From: JAXLVB01 sp046329195
Lineage (GTDB): Bacteria; Bacteroidota; Bacteroidia; Cytophagales; Spirosomataceae
DNA length: 64,000 nucleotides
Direction: 5' to 3'
Assembly (NCBI GenBank): GCA_046329195.1
Contig: JAXLVB010000003.1
Coordinates: forward strand, 868,001-932,000
The notes under the pieces are model-generated. The model had not been told where the DNA came from. It did not search any database and saw only the letters and a program-made list of their open reading frames with translations. The position numbers were made by a program, and so were the translations under genes. Every line of letters starts with the position of its first letter. Position 1 is the first letter of the stretch. This document shows, piece by piece, positions 43,815 to 52,839 of this stretch.

Positions 43815-45062
43815 ATGAAAAAAATCTTTAAAACCTCATTTTGGTCTGCTTTTACAGCACTATTAATCTTTCAATCATGCCAAAAAAGTATTACAGACGA
43901 AAATCTATTAGTAAATAATCCAGAAGAAGAAATTACAGTGAAGTCAGCTTTTGATTGGTTTACCCAAACTATTAGTGCTAGCCGAACTACTGAGGTTGGT
44001 TCTGCAAATACAGCTTTTTGGGACTATGCTTTTGAAAAAAATGTACTTGTTAATAAGAAAATGGTCATAATACCTGTTATATCTAACAAAAAAAGTAGCT
44101 TACCCAGTTTTAAGCAGCTTTGGGTTTATGTAGATAAAAACAAAAAGAAAAATATGCGGGTAGTAGAATATATTTATGAAGATCTACTAGCATTAGATAA
44201 GAAAACAAGTTTACGATTAAATCCTGCTAAGTTTACAGGTTTCATGCTAGTGCGCAATTGGGATAATACCTTTATTTCAGGCTTTAAACTCCAGAATGGC
44301 CTTATTGTAGGAGTCATTAGTGAATGGAATTCTTTAAAGAATGGAAGAACAGCTACTTCTATTAGCTGTTCATCTATAACAACTTGTAGAGCTCAAACAA
44401 GTTATGTAATTGGATTTCCAGATGCAACATATACTCAAATTCTTGAATGCTGGAATACCACTCAGTGTTATCTAGAACAAACCTTTGAAATCCCTTACGA
44501 TGGAGGTTCTGGAACAGGCTTTGAAATTCCTGGAGGAGGAGGAACTTCCACTCCAATGTTACATCCTTATTTTACCCCTATTCTCATAAATAATCTATGT
44601 GATTTACTTACTTATCAAAACACTATTGCTCATACAGAAGTGGTGGGTTTAAAATTGGACAATGGGAGTATGTATATGTTACCTTACAAAGATAACACTC
44701 CTACTACTGCGGTTACTGAAAACAAGTATTATGACCCATTATTAGGTAAGCCCCTGTTAATCATTTATCAGGAAAATGGAAAAACCAAAATAGATGTTTG
44801 GAATTATGATATATACGGACAAGGAACTGCAACTACCTATGGAGTACTTGAACACATACATACACACCCATGCAATGGAAATGAAAATATAGCAAGTTCT
44901 TATGATAAGCAATTTTCTTCTGACCGAAATGCAACTAGTACACTGGGTATTGATGTTCAATTATTCATTTTAAATTGCAATGGAAAAGTAGAATATGGCA
45001 ACAGTGGCGAATTTAAAGATGGCCTTGGAAATATAAAAATTACACCCACAAACTGTAATTGA
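43815..45062 (+). CDS. Exported lipoprotein with JAMM-like C-terminal motif
   Basis: 415 residues, function unrecognised. The N-terminus is a lipoprotein signal with Cys22 (FQSC). The middle (about 50-170) is a mixed alpha/beta region, followed by a Gly-rich linker (about 228-245) and a C-terminal domain. There Glu275 (HTEVVG), His349 and His351 (EHIHTHP), Ser361/362 and Asp364 are arranged like JAMM/MPN+ metalloproteases, E...HxHP...SxxD, though the HxH-to-Ser spacing is two residues longer than canonical. Several Cys (near 188, 194, 214, 220, 353, 389, 414) may form disulfides. It is AT-richer than its surroundings. Confidence 0.7.
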   Translation: MKKIFKTSFWSAFTALLIFQSCQKSITDENLLVNNPEEEITVKSAFDWFTQTISASRTTEVGSANTAFWDYAFEKNVLVNKKMVIIPVISNKKSSLPSFKQLWVYVDKNKKKNMRVVEYIYEDLLALDKKTSLRLNPAKFTGFMLVRNWDNTFISGFKLQNGLIVGVISEWNSLKNGRTATSISCSSITTCRAQTSYVIGFPDATYTQILECWNTTQCYLEQTFEIPYDGGSGTGFEIPGGGGTSTPMLHPYFTPILINNLCDLLTYQNTIAHTEVVGLKLDNGSMYMLPYKDNTPTTAVTENKYYDPLLGKPLLIIYQENGKTKIDVWNYDIYGQGTATTYGVLEHIHTHPCNGNENIASSYDKQFSSDRNATSTLGIDVQLFILNCNGKVEYGNSGEFKDGLGNIKITPTNCN

Positions 45063-45064
45063 AC

Positions 45065-45628
45065 ATGAAAAAAATATTTCTTTTGCTCATAATTTTGAGC
45101 AACCTGAATGGACAACTTCACGCTCAATGTTACCAAGATCGAATGATTCAGCCTGAAGACTCTTTTCTGTTTGAATCTCTTGTCCCTTACATTAGTGAGG
45201 CACATAGAACTAATTATGCCTTTGATGATAAAGGAATTTTTCAAATAGTACGGTACACAGATAGACAAAATCGAAAATGCCTTTGGGTGAAAACTTGGAT
45301 TGACGACCGCTACAAAGACACGCAACCAGTAGGTTGGGGATACTTCTTTTTTAGTGATATTGTTCTTCTTTATTATGATGCTGACGCTGACGGAAAAATT
45401 ATCCCACAACCCGTGGATAAAGACTTTATGGCCTGTCTAGAAAAAATTGTAGCTGACCGTGTATATATCCGTCCACCTAAAACAACTCGTTATCGGAGGG
45501 TACGGATAAATAACGAGGTTATTATAGAAGTGGATACGGTAAAAAAATCGAAATTGGGCAATGATTCAAACGAGTGTATTTTCATCTTAGAAAAAGATGG
45601 AAAGATTACTCGAATAAAGCCAGTTTAA
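45065..45628 (+). CDS. Exported protein of unknown function, paired with the lipoprotein
   Basis: 187 residues with a signal peptide (MKKIFLLLIILSNLNG, cleavage near HAQ). The mature part is beta-rich and polar with FFFSDIVLLYYDADADGK and several Tyr/Asp-rich stretches; no known family is recognised. Its ATG is two bases after the preceding stop, so the two are probably co-expressed, and both are exported. It may bind, inhibit or assist the JAMM-like lipoprotein; this is inference. The frame begins two codons earlier with TTG, but the ATG at 45065 is the natural start. Confidence 0.65.
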   Translation: MKKIFLLLIILSNLNGQLHAQCYQDRMIQPEDSFLFESLVPYISEAHRTNYAFDDKGIFQIVRYTDRQNRKCLWVKTWIDDRYKDTQPVGWGYFFFSDIVLLYYDADADGKIIPQPVDKDFMACLEKIVADRVYIRPPKTTRYRRVRINNEVIIEVDTVKKSKLGNDSNECIFILEKDGKITRIKPV

Positions 45629-45844
45629 GTAAAAAAGTAATTTGGAACCCATTCAAGGTACTTTTTTATGATTTAACTAGACAAATTACAGCAGAACAAA
45701 AAGTATAATCAATTGACCATAAATGAGTTAAATCAAATTTAAAACTCTATCTCATATATTTTCAATTCTTCAAAAACCCTGCTGACATAGGGCTGTCACT
45801 ACGGGTAGTTTGTTTTGTGCCAAACTATTAAACAACACAAACTA

Positions 45845-46180
45845 ATGGAAATCAAAGCAATTCTATTCTGGGTTTTGGTCGTGATTTTTGCGGCTCCTTC
45901 TTTCTCTTTTGGCTTTGCCAAGCTTACAGCCAAGCCCGACAAAGCAGAGCAGTTCAAAAAATGGGGCTACTCCCAATCCTTTATGCGTTGGCTCGGGCTG
46001 GTAGAGATGGTCGCTACATTAGGCATCATTTTCCCGATTACTCGGCTGGTATCAGTAGCCATCTGGACAGTCATTTTGTTAGGAGCGATTTACACTAACC
46101 TCCGCCACCGAGACAAAGAACTCATCACGGCGCTCATCGTGTCGGTGCAGATGGGCTTCATTGCTTGGCTAGGGATGTAA
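45845..46180 (+). CDS. DoxX-like integral membrane protein
   Basis: 111 residues with four hydrophobic helices and the family patterns FAAPSFSFGFAKLTA near 14-28, QSFMRWLGLVEM near 43-54 and FPITRLVSVAIWTVILLGAIYTNLRH near 62-87. DoxX-like proteins are linked to redox and small-molecule functions, but this one's role is unknown. The frame is open to 45815, but the hydrophobic protein begins at the ATG at 45845. A strong terminator follows. Confidence 0.85.
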   Translation: MEIKAILFWVLVVIFAAPSFSFGFAKLTAKPDKAEQFKKWGYSQSFMRWLGLVEMVATLGIIFPITRLVSVAIWTVILLGAIYTNLRHRDKELITALIVSVQMGFIAWLGM

Positions 46181-46202
46181 TCGTGGGCGTTGTCATTTGA
46201 TG

Positions 46203-46233
46203 AACGCAATGTGGCTAACACATTGCGTTTTTT
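46203..46233 (+). terminator. Rho-independent terminator after doxX-like gene
   Basis: AACGCAATGTG (46203-46213) and CACATTGCGTT (46219-46229) pair perfectly around GCTAA, and TTTTTG follows. Confidence 0.9.
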
Positions 46234-46335
46234 GTGTAATGGTAGCTCCGCCGCAAGAGTTTGGCAGGGAAGTGTAGATTTTGGCTTTGAATAAATATCT
46301 TTGTTGGTGAATGCTAAACCTTATTAAACGAACCA

Positions 46336-46944
46336 ATGAACAGACGAGAAGTCATTAAAAACGTAGCCCTGATACTGGGTGGTGCCCTATCGGCGCCAAC
46401 GCTCATGGCTATGAATCACTGGGAGCAAGCGACCAGCCCCACAACCTATGAAGCAGCGTTTGCCTTGACCGAAACCCAGCGAAAAATTGTGGCCGAAATT
46501 GCCGAGATGATTATCCCCAAGACCGATACAGTAGGTGCTAAAGACGTAGGCGTGCCGGCCTTTATCGAGATGATGATACAAGACTGTTATGCTCAACCCG
46601 AACACCTGAGTTTTATGGAGGGAGTAATGGCGATGGAACAAGCGAAGTTTTTGGAAATGGATGCCACAAAACGCACCGAAATCTTGAAAAAACTCGAACA
46701 AGACACCAAAGAAGCGATGAAGGCTCGGCAGGTAAAGCAAACCAAAATGGGTGACAACGACGACCGTGAAGACATGAAGGCGGTTCCGAAAGGATTGCCG
46801 TTTTGGCGATTGATGAAAGAGCTAACGCTGTTGGGCTATTTCACCTCCGAAGGTGGCCTCAAAGCTTCTTTTGAGTACGTGCAGATTCCTGCCAAACTGG
46901 AGGTTATCAAGCTCAAACCCAACCAAAAAGCCTATGCGTATTAA
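46336..46944 (+). CDS. Gluconate 2-dehydrogenase subunit 3 family protein (Tat-exported)
   Basis: 202-residue small subunit of FAD-dependent sugar/alcohol dehydrogenases. The twin-Arg start MNRREVIKNVALILGG indicates Tat export; the core (about 40-175) has LTETQRKIVAEIAEMIIPKTDT, VGVPAFIEMMIQDC and KGLPFWRLMKELTLLGYFTSEGG as in the family. It is the hitchhiker partner that would carry the folded flavin subunit across the membrane. The GMC subunit follows after 39 bp, so the pair is an operon. A -7-like TATCTTTG lies at 46296-46303. Confidence 0.92.
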   Translation: MNRREVIKNVALILGGALSAPTLMAMNHWEQATSPTTYEAAFALTETQRKIVAEIAEMIIPKTDTVGAKDVGVPAFIEMMIQDCYAQPEHLSFMEGVMAMEQAKFLEMDATKRTEILKKLEQDTKEAMKARQVKQTKMGDNDDREDMKAVPKGLPFWRLMKELTLLGYFTSEGGLKASFEYVQIPAKLEVIKLKPNQKAYAY

Positions 46945-46983
46945 CCGTAGGACGATTCTCAACCTCTAACTAATTCGTCAATT

Positions 46984-48699
46984 ATGAATTTGAATATAAA
47001 AGCCCAAGCCACCAACACCTTCGACGCCATTGTGGTAGGTTCGGGCATGACAGGTGGCTTTGCGGCCAAAGAACTCACCCAAAAAGGCTTAAAGGTATTG
47101 ATGATCGAGCGTGGCCGTGAAATCAAGCACCCACAAGACTACGACACGGCCATGAAAGAGCCTTGGGATTTTCAGCATCGAGGCCGAGTAACGGCGCATT
47201 CGGCGGAGGAGCTTTGGGCCAACAAACGATTCGGGAATTTAGCCAACGAAGAAACAGGCGGGCATTTTACCAATGACAAAAACAATCCTTATATCGAAAA
47301 ACGGCCTTTTGATTGGATTCGGGCCTATCATACCGGCGGAAAATCAATGCACTGGGGACGGCAATCGTACCGCTGGAACAAGCAAGATTTTGAAGCCAAC
47401 GCAAAAGAAGGCGTCGGTGTGGACTGGCCTATTCGCTACGAAGATTTGGCGCCGTGGTACACCTACGTCGAGAAGTTTGTGGGGGTTAGTGGTCAAAAAG
47501 AAGGCTTGGACGTACTCCCCGACGGGCATTTTTTACCAGCCATGCCGATGTTTCCGCCTGAGCTTCATTTCCGCAAAATGATGCTCGAAAAGCTCAACCG
47601 CCCCGTTACGGTGGGGCGTATTGCCAACCTGACTCAAGCCCAAGCCGAGCACACCAAACTGGGTAGAGGCTCGTGCCAGTATCGCAACAAATGTGCTCGT
47701 GGCTGCCCTTATGGCGCCTACTATAGCTCGCTGGCGGGAGCCATTCCGGCGGCTAATGCTACCAAACGGCTCAGCATGTTGCACGATACCATTGTGTCGG
47801 AAATTATCTATGACGAACAAAAGCAGAAGGCCACGGGCGTACGAGTGATTAACCAAATCACCATGAAGGTAGAAGAATATTTTGCCAAAATTATTTTTCT
47901 AAATGCTGGTGCCATGAACACCGCTGCCTTGATGCTTCACTCCACGTCTCGCCGTTTTCCGAATGGCTTCGGCAACGATAGCGACCAAGTGGGCCGCAAT
48001 ATCATGGACCATCACCTCGGCGTAGGCGCCAACGCCACCATCGAAGGCTTTCTGGACGATTATGTGTATGGCCAACGCCCCAATGCCCTCTATATCCCAC
48101 GGTTCCGCAACTGGGGCAACGACAAGCAGTCGTACCTTCGAGGCTTCGGCTATCAGGGCGGGGCAAGTCGGGAAGGTTGGAACCGAGGCGTCAATACCGA
48201 TGGATTTGGGGTCAATTTTAAAGAAGACCTGACCAAACCGGGTCAGTGGACCATTGGCTTTGGGGGCTTTGGCGAAGTATTACCTAACCCTCAAAATCGC
48301 ATGTATCTCGACCCCGCCCGAAAAGACAAATGGGGGATTCCGATGATTGTTTTTGATGCAGCTTTTGGCGAAAACGAAATTGCCATGCGTAAAGACATGA
48401 TGACTTCTGCCATGGAAATGATGGAAGCGGCTGGCTTTAAGAATATTGTTGGGAATAACCGCCAAGACGTGCATTTGGGCTTGGGTATTCACGAAATGGG
48501 CACCGCTCGCATGGGTCGTGACCCCAAAACTTCGGTACTCAATGCCTACAACCAAGTTCATGCCTGCAAAAACGTCTTCGTCACCGACGGGGCAGCCATG
48601 ACGTCGTCTTCGTGTGTGAATCCTTCGATTACGTACATGGCACTTACGGCTCGTGCCGCCGACTATGCTGTGAAAGCACTGAATAAAAAGGAGTTGTAA
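46984..48699 (+). CDS. GMC-family FAD oxidoreductase, catalytic subunit
   Basis: 571 residues, the partner of the preceding subunit 3. FAD motif GSGMTG is at 19-24; the C-terminus carries HEMGTARMG and NPSITYMALTARAADYA. Cys231, Cys237 and Cys241 (CQYRNKCARGC) give the C-x5-C-x3-C pattern for a [3Fe-4S] cluster. It lacks its own signal peptide, consistent with Tat hitchhiking. The substrate is a sugar or aldonate, but cannot be specified. No cytochrome c subunit is present. It is a paralogue of the gene at 31535. Confidence 0.92.
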   Translation: MNLNIKAQATNTFDAIVVGSGMTGGFAAKELTQKGLKVLMIERGREIKHPQDYDTAMKEPWDFQHRGRVTAHSAEELWANKRFGNLANEETGGHFTNDKNNPYIEKRPFDWIRAYHTGGKSMHWGRQSYRWNKQDFEANAKEGVGVDWPIRYEDLAPWYTYVEKFVGVSGQKEGLDVLPDGHFLPAMPMFPPELHFRKMMLEKLNRPVTVGRIANLTQAQAEHTKLGRGSCQYRNKCARGCPYGAYYSSLAGAIPAANATKRLSMLHDTIVSEIIYDEQKQKATGVRVINQITMKVEEYFAKIIFLNAGAMNTAALMLHSTSRRFPNGFGNDSDQVGRNIMDHHLGVGANATIEGFLDDYVYGQRPNALYIPRFRNWGNDKQSYLRGFGYQGGASREGWNRGVNTDGFGVNFKEDLTKPGQWTIGFGGFGEVLPNPQNRMYLDPARKDKWGIPMIVFDAAFGENEIAMRKDMMTSAMEMMEAAGFKNIVGNNRQDVHLGLGIHEMGTARMGRDPKTSVLNAYNQVHACKNVFVTDGAAMTSSSCVNPSITYMALTARAADYAVKALNKKEL

Positions 48700-48707
48700 G
48701 TAGTACT

Positions 48708-48744
48708 GCCACGAATGTACGCATCAGATGCGTGCATTCGTGGC
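48708..48744. terminator. Long hairpin between convergent GMC and Ldh genes
   Basis: GCCACGAATGTACGCATC at 48708-48725 and GATGCGTGCATTCGTGGC at 48727-48744 are complementary except for one position, with a tight loop. No T-run follows on the plus strand, so its role as a terminator is only likely from its place between convergent stops. Confidence 0.6.
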
Positions 48745-48751
48745 TAATAAG

Positions 48752-49774
48752 TTAGGCCAAAAAGCCCAACACTTCGTCCCAAACAGTTTTAAGAACAGGA
48801 ATCCCTTGCTGACTATTTTTGAGCCGAGTGGCTATAACTCGCTCGCTTGGGTAGCTAATCTTACCTTGGTCTTGGATAGGGACCGAGGTTTTATAGTCTT
48901 GGATAATCCCCTCTATCGTGGCCGAAATACTTGAATAATTAGATAGTTTTGATAAATCTATGGCAATAAACACCTGCGAGGACGCCATCTCAGCAGGTTG
49001 CTTGCTAATTTGGTGAGTAGCTAAGCCATTCGCCAAAATCGCTGCTAACACGTCTAACAAAAACGATAACCCCGCCCCTTTCCAAAAACCCACGGGTAGC
49101 GAACGCCACGATTCTAAAATCTTGTCAGGTTCGTTGGTCAAGTTACCTTCCTTATCGTACCCTCCTACTACCGACAGTTTTTCGTTTTTGAGCACGGCCA
49201 ATTCCATTGCCCCAAACGAGTATTGCGACATAGCCATGTCCAAAACGATGGCTTCTTCGCCGTAAGGCGCTGCAAACACCAACGGGTTATTGCCTAATTT
49301 TGGATTGGTAGCTCCCCAAGCAGGCATGTTGGCGGTAGTGTTGGTCCAGCCAATAAACGCAAAGCCAGCCTTGGCAGCTTGCCAGCCATAGGCTCCACCT
49401 CGCATCCAGTGATTGGTATGAGCCAAGGCCACACAGCCAATCCCATGCTTTTGTGCCAGTTTCATGGCTCGTTCAGTAGCAAAAATGGCATTTGAAGGCC
49501 CCGGAGCCAAGTTTCCATGCCATTGTTCTACTCCTCCAAAACGGTGGACAATTGTCGGCTTAGCGTCAGGTTTTATGTACCCTTTTTGAATATACTGGAT
49601 AAATCGGGGAAACCGATTGATACCATGCGTGTAGATACCATCAATGCTATTTTGGGTAAAAATACGAGCACACTCTTCCGCTCTCTTTTTGGGGAACTGA
49701 TGTTTCAGTAAAATCTTTTTAAAGGTCTTCTGCATTTTTTCAGCAGAAATGGAGAGAGTTTGAGGAGAGGACAT
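48752..49774 (-). CDS. Ldh/YiaK-family NAD(P)-dependent oxidoreductase
   Basis: About 340 residues of the malate/L-lactate/ureidoglycolate dehydrogenase fold, found with 2,3-diketo-L-gulonate reductase (YiaK) among others. Diagnostic patterns are DGIYTHGINRFPRFIQYIQKG near 45-65, ALAHTNHWMRGGAYGWQAA near 115-133 and WGATNPKLGNNPLVFAAP near 155-172. The frame could start with GTG at 49792, but that codon lies within an inverted repeat; the ATG at 49774 is preferred. It converges with the GMC gene. Substrate unknown, likely an alpha-hydroxy or keto sugar acid. Confidence 0.9.
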   Translation of the reverse strand: MSSPQTLSISAEKMQKTFKKILLKHQFPKKRAEECARIFTQNSIDGIYTHGINRFPRFIQYIQKGYIKPDAKPTIVHRFGGVEQWHGNLAPGPSNAIFATERAMKLAQKHGIGCVALAHTNHWMRGGAYGWQAAKAGFAFIGWTNTTANMPAWGATNPKLGNNPLVFAAPYGEEAIVLDMAMSQYSFGAMELAVLKNEKLSVVGGYDKEGNLTNEPDKILESWRSLPVGFWKGAGLSFLLDVLAAILANGLATHQISKQPAEMASSQVFIAIDLSKLSNYSSISATIEGIIQDYKTSVPIQDQGKISYPSERVIATRLKNSQQGIPVLKTVWDEVLGFLA

Positions 49775-49784
49775 AGCATCTATT

Positions 49785-49819
49785 TTACGCACGTATCTTA
49801 TGTAAAGATACGTGCGTAA
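49785..49819. promoter_or_regulatory. 35-bp perfect inverted repeat at the Ldh promoter
   Basis: TTACGCACGTATCTT at 49785-49799 and AAGATACGTGCGTAA at 49805-49819 are exact complements around ATGTA. It starts 10 bp upstream of the ATG, so it is either an operator covering the start region or a 5'-UTR stem. The balanced base content and 5-bp spacer favour a regulator site. Confidence 0.6.
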
Positions 49820-49900
49820 TTTTTCATATTTTGGAAAACAAGTACCTGCTTAACATGAACCTGCACGTCACAATTCATTGATTTGCAGACGGACTCATGC

Positions 49901-52546
49901 TTATTTTAATTGACTCAGTGCCTCTTCCAAAGACTTAATCTTTGCCTCGGCATCGGCGAGTTTTTGGCGTTCTTTTTCCACAATATCAGCCTTGGCGTTT
50001 TGGACAAAGCGCTCATTTGACAACTTAGCCTCAACCGATTTTTTGAAACCTACTTGGTATTCTAACTCTTTGGTGAGGCGTTCGGTTTCGGCAGCAGCAT
50101 CTAATTCTCCAGCTAAGTTCACAAAAAACTCATCGGTTTTTACCAAAAAACTGGTTGCACCTGCTACTTTTTCGGATACAAATTGGAGCGGAAGTGTATT
50201 CGCCAGTTTTTGAATGATGCGGTCTAATGCCTGATAACGAGCCGAATCGTCTGACTTGATGGTAAGTGGCAACTCTTGCTTTGGCGAAATCTGTTTGCTG
50301 TTTCGGATTTCACGTACTTTGGTAACTACCTCAAACATCCGCTCAAAATCGGCCAAAAGGGCTTCGTTGGCCGCTACCGTTTTGGGAAATTCAGCACGGC
50401 AAATGCTCTCGCCGTCTTGCCGTTCTCGAATATTTTGCCACAGTTCTTCGGTAATAAACGGCATGAATGGATGCAGCAGGCACATCAATCGCTCAAAGAA
50501 ATGAATAGTAGCCTCAAAGGTTTCTTTATCAATGGGTTGACCATAGGCAGGCTTGATAATTTCGAGGTATTGCGAGCAGAAATCGTCCCAAATGAGTTTG
50601 TAAACGGTCTGCAAGGCATCCGAAATCCGAAACTTGCTGAAATGGTCTTGTACCTCGCTCAGTACTACATTTAACTTAGACTCAAACCACTCGATTGCCA
50701 GGGTTTGGGCAGGTCCTTCGGCCACTTCCCAACCACTAATCAGACGATAAGCATTCCAGATTTTATTACAGAAGTTTCGTCCTTGTTCGCAATATTTTTC
50801 ATCAAAAGGCAAGTCATTGCCTGCTGGCGAACTAATCATCATGCCCATGCGTACGCCGTCGGCACCGTATTTGGCCATGAGTTCGAGCGGGTCAGGCGAG
50901 TTCCCTAATGATTTCGACATTTTCCGTCCCAACTTGTCTCGAACAATTCCGGTGAAATACACATTGCGGAAAGGCAGTTCATTCTTGACAAAATAGCCTG
51001 CCATAATCATACGAGCCACCCAGAAAAAGATGATTTCGGGTGCCGTCACCAAGTCGTTGGTGGGGTAATAGTACTTGATTTCTTCGTCTTCGGGGTTGCG
51101 CCAGCCTTTGAAAACCGCCATCGGCCATAGCCACGACGAAGCCCAAGTGTCCAACACATCTGGGTCTTGTTCTAAGTCTTCTTCACAAAGGGCAAACAAG
51201 AGTTTTTCGTGTTGGGCTTTGCGAAGGGCTTCTCGCTTGTTTTTAGCTACGATGATGGTGCCATCTTTCAAATAAAACGCAGGGATTCGGTGGCCCCACC
51301 ACAATTGTCGGCTCACGCACCAATCCTGAATGTTTTCCATCCAAGTACGGTACATGTTCTTAAACTTAGGCGGATAGAATTTGATGTTATCGTTCTCTAC
51401 GTTTTCGAGTGCGGGCTCAGCCAGTTCTTTCATGCTCATGAACCACTGCAACGACAGCCGAGGTTCAATCACCGCCTCCGTACGCTCCGAAGTGCCTACG
51501 TTACTTTTATAATCTTCGATTTTCTCGATGTAGCCTTTTTCTTCGAGTTCTTTCAAAATGGCTTTACGAGCAGCGAAGCGGTCGAGACCGACATAGATTT
51601 GGGCGTTGTCGTTGAGCGTACCGTCTTCGTTGAGGAGGTCTATCGTGGGGAGACCATGTTTCTTGCCCAACTCATAGTCGTTGCGGTCGTGGGCAGGGGT
51701 AATCTTGAGCGCACCTGTCCCAAAATCCATCTCCACGTATTCGTCGGTAATGATAGGTATCTCCCTGTTAATCAATGGGATGAGCACCTTTTTGCCGTGC
51801 AAGTGTTTGTAGCGTTCGTCATCAGGGTGTACGCAAATCGCTACGTCGGCCATGATGGTTTCAGGGCGAACGGTGGCGATAGTAACGAATTCGGATTGCG
51901 GATTTTCGATTGCAGATTGATTTTGACCCTTTACTACCTCATACTTGATATAGCAAAGTTTCTGCTGAATCTCTTTCATGATTACCTCCTCGTCAGAAAG
52001 GGAGGTTTTGGCCTGAGGGTCCCAGTTGACCATGCGCACGCCACGGTAAATGTAACCTTTGTTGTAGAGGTCAATAAAAACATCAATCACCGAATCGTAG
52101 TAATCGGGGTCCATGGTGAAGCTGGTACGGTCCCAGTCGCATGAAGCACCCAATTTCTTGAGCTGTTCGAGGATGATACCGCCGTATTTTTCTTTCCATT
52201 CCCAGGCATATTCCAAAAACTGCTCACGGGTGAGTTCATGTTTTTTGATGCCTCGTTCTTTGAGCATCGCCACCACTTTCGCCTCCGTAGCGATAGACGC
52301 ATGGTCGGTGCCGGGCACCCAGCAGGCTTCTTTGCCTTCCATACGAGCTTTACGAGTCAGAATATCCTGAATGGTATTGTTGAGCATGTGTCCCATGTGC
52401 AACACACCCGTGACGTTTGGTGGCGGAATCACAATGGTAAACGGCTCTTTGTCAGGATTGGGTTTTGAAGCAAACAGCTTGTGTGAGAGCCAATAAGCAC
52501 TCCATTTGTCTTCAATCTCTTGCGGCGAATAGGTTTTACTGAGCAT
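49901..52546 (-). CDS. valS: Valyl-tRNA synthetase
   Basis: Charges tRNA-Val with valine, with editing. 881 residues, normal length. The class I signature HMGH is in PPNVTGVLHMGHML (about 39-52), an editing domain with PETIMADVAICVHPDD lies near 226-241, and KMSKS is in RKMSKSLGNSPDPL (about 545). The anticodon-binding domain and a C-terminal coiled coil (RLTKELEYQVGFKKSVEAKL to the end) are present. The large plus-strand frame at 51209-52144 is only its antisense shadow. Confidence 0.97.
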   Translation of the reverse strand: MLSKTYSPQEIEDKWSAYWLSHKLFASKPNPDKEPFTIVIPPPNVTGVLHMGHMLNNTIQDILTRKARMEGKEACWVPGTDHASIATEAKVVAMLKERGIKKHELTREQFLEYAWEWKEKYGGIILEQLKKLGASCDWDRTSFTMDPDYYDSVIDVFIDLYNKGYIYRGVRMVNWDPQAKTSLSDEEVIMKEIQQKLCYIKYEVVKGQNQSAIENPQSEFVTIATVRPETIMADVAICVHPDDERYKHLHGKKVLIPLINREIPIITDEYVEMDFGTGALKITPAHDRNDYELGKKHGLPTIDLLNEDGTLNDNAQIYVGLDRFAARKAILKELEEKGYIEKIEDYKSNVGTSERTEAVIEPRLSLQWFMSMKELAEPALENVENDNIKFYPPKFKNMYRTWMENIQDWCVSRQLWWGHRIPAFYLKDGTIIVAKNKREALRKAQHEKLLFALCEEDLEQDPDVLDTWASSWLWPMAVFKGWRNPEDEEIKYYYPTNDLVTAPEIIFFWVARMIMAGYFVKNELPFRNVYFTGIVRDKLGRKMSKSLGNSPDPLELMAKYGADGVRMGMMISSPAGNDLPFDEKYCEQGRNFCNKIWNAYRLISGWEVAEGPAQTLAIEWFESKLNVVLSEVQDHFSKFRISDALQTVYKLIWDDFCSQYLEIIKPAYGQPIDKETFEATIHFFERLMCLLHPFMPFITEELWQNIRERQDGESICRAEFPKTVAANEALLADFERMFEVVTKVREIRNSKQISPKQELPLTIKSDDSARYQALDRIIQKLANTLPLQFVSEKVAGATSFLVKTDEFFVNLAGELDAAAETERLTKELEYQVGFKKSVEAKLSNERFVQNAKADIVEKERQKLADAEAKIKSLEEALSQLK

Positions 52547-52579
52547 TGGTTGAATGAATAAGCCCCGTGGCGACGGACG

Positions 52580-52628
52580 CCCTAACCCCCAATGGGGGAA
52601 TTTATTATGCCCCCATTGGGGGTTAGGG
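52580..52628. repeat. 19-bp-arm GC-rich palindrome upstream of valS
   Basis: CCCTAACCCCCAATGGGGG at 52580-52598 and CCCCCATTGGGGGTTAGGG at 52610-52628 are exact complements around an AT-rich 11-nt loop. The start is about 34 bp upstream of the valS ATG at 52546; it may be a REP-like insert or affect valS expression. I also see AGCCCC (52561-52566) and GGGGCT (52627-52632) as possible outer pairs. Confidence 0.8.
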
Positions 52629-52784
52629 GGCTAAATGTCTGCAAAGATAGGGAATTTGGGGAGGGAGAAAAAGGGGAGATTAAATGGTCGGACTATAAAT
52701 GTAGAAAACTTGTTTCGATTTTCAGAGCCAGAGTCATTAGAAATGAGTCATAGATAATTTAACTATAAATGAACTTGAGACTGA

Positions 52785-52816
52785 TTTGAGTAACCTATTA
52801 AATTGTCTTATTTTTG
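52785..52816 (+). promoter_or_regulatory. Bacteroidota-type promoter of the Uma2-family gene
   Basis: TTTG at 52785-52788, a 20-bp spacer and TATTTTTG at 52809-52816. The leader to the ATG at 52840 is about 15-20 nt, and AGGA sits 9-6 bases before the start. Confidence 0.65.
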
Positions 52817-52839
52817 TTAAAGTCAACACAAGGAAAGCT

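Noticed and set aside
51209..52144. 311-codon plus-strand frame
   Set aside because: It lies wholly antisense to valS, whose motifs and length are secure; it is a shadow of that coding sequence.
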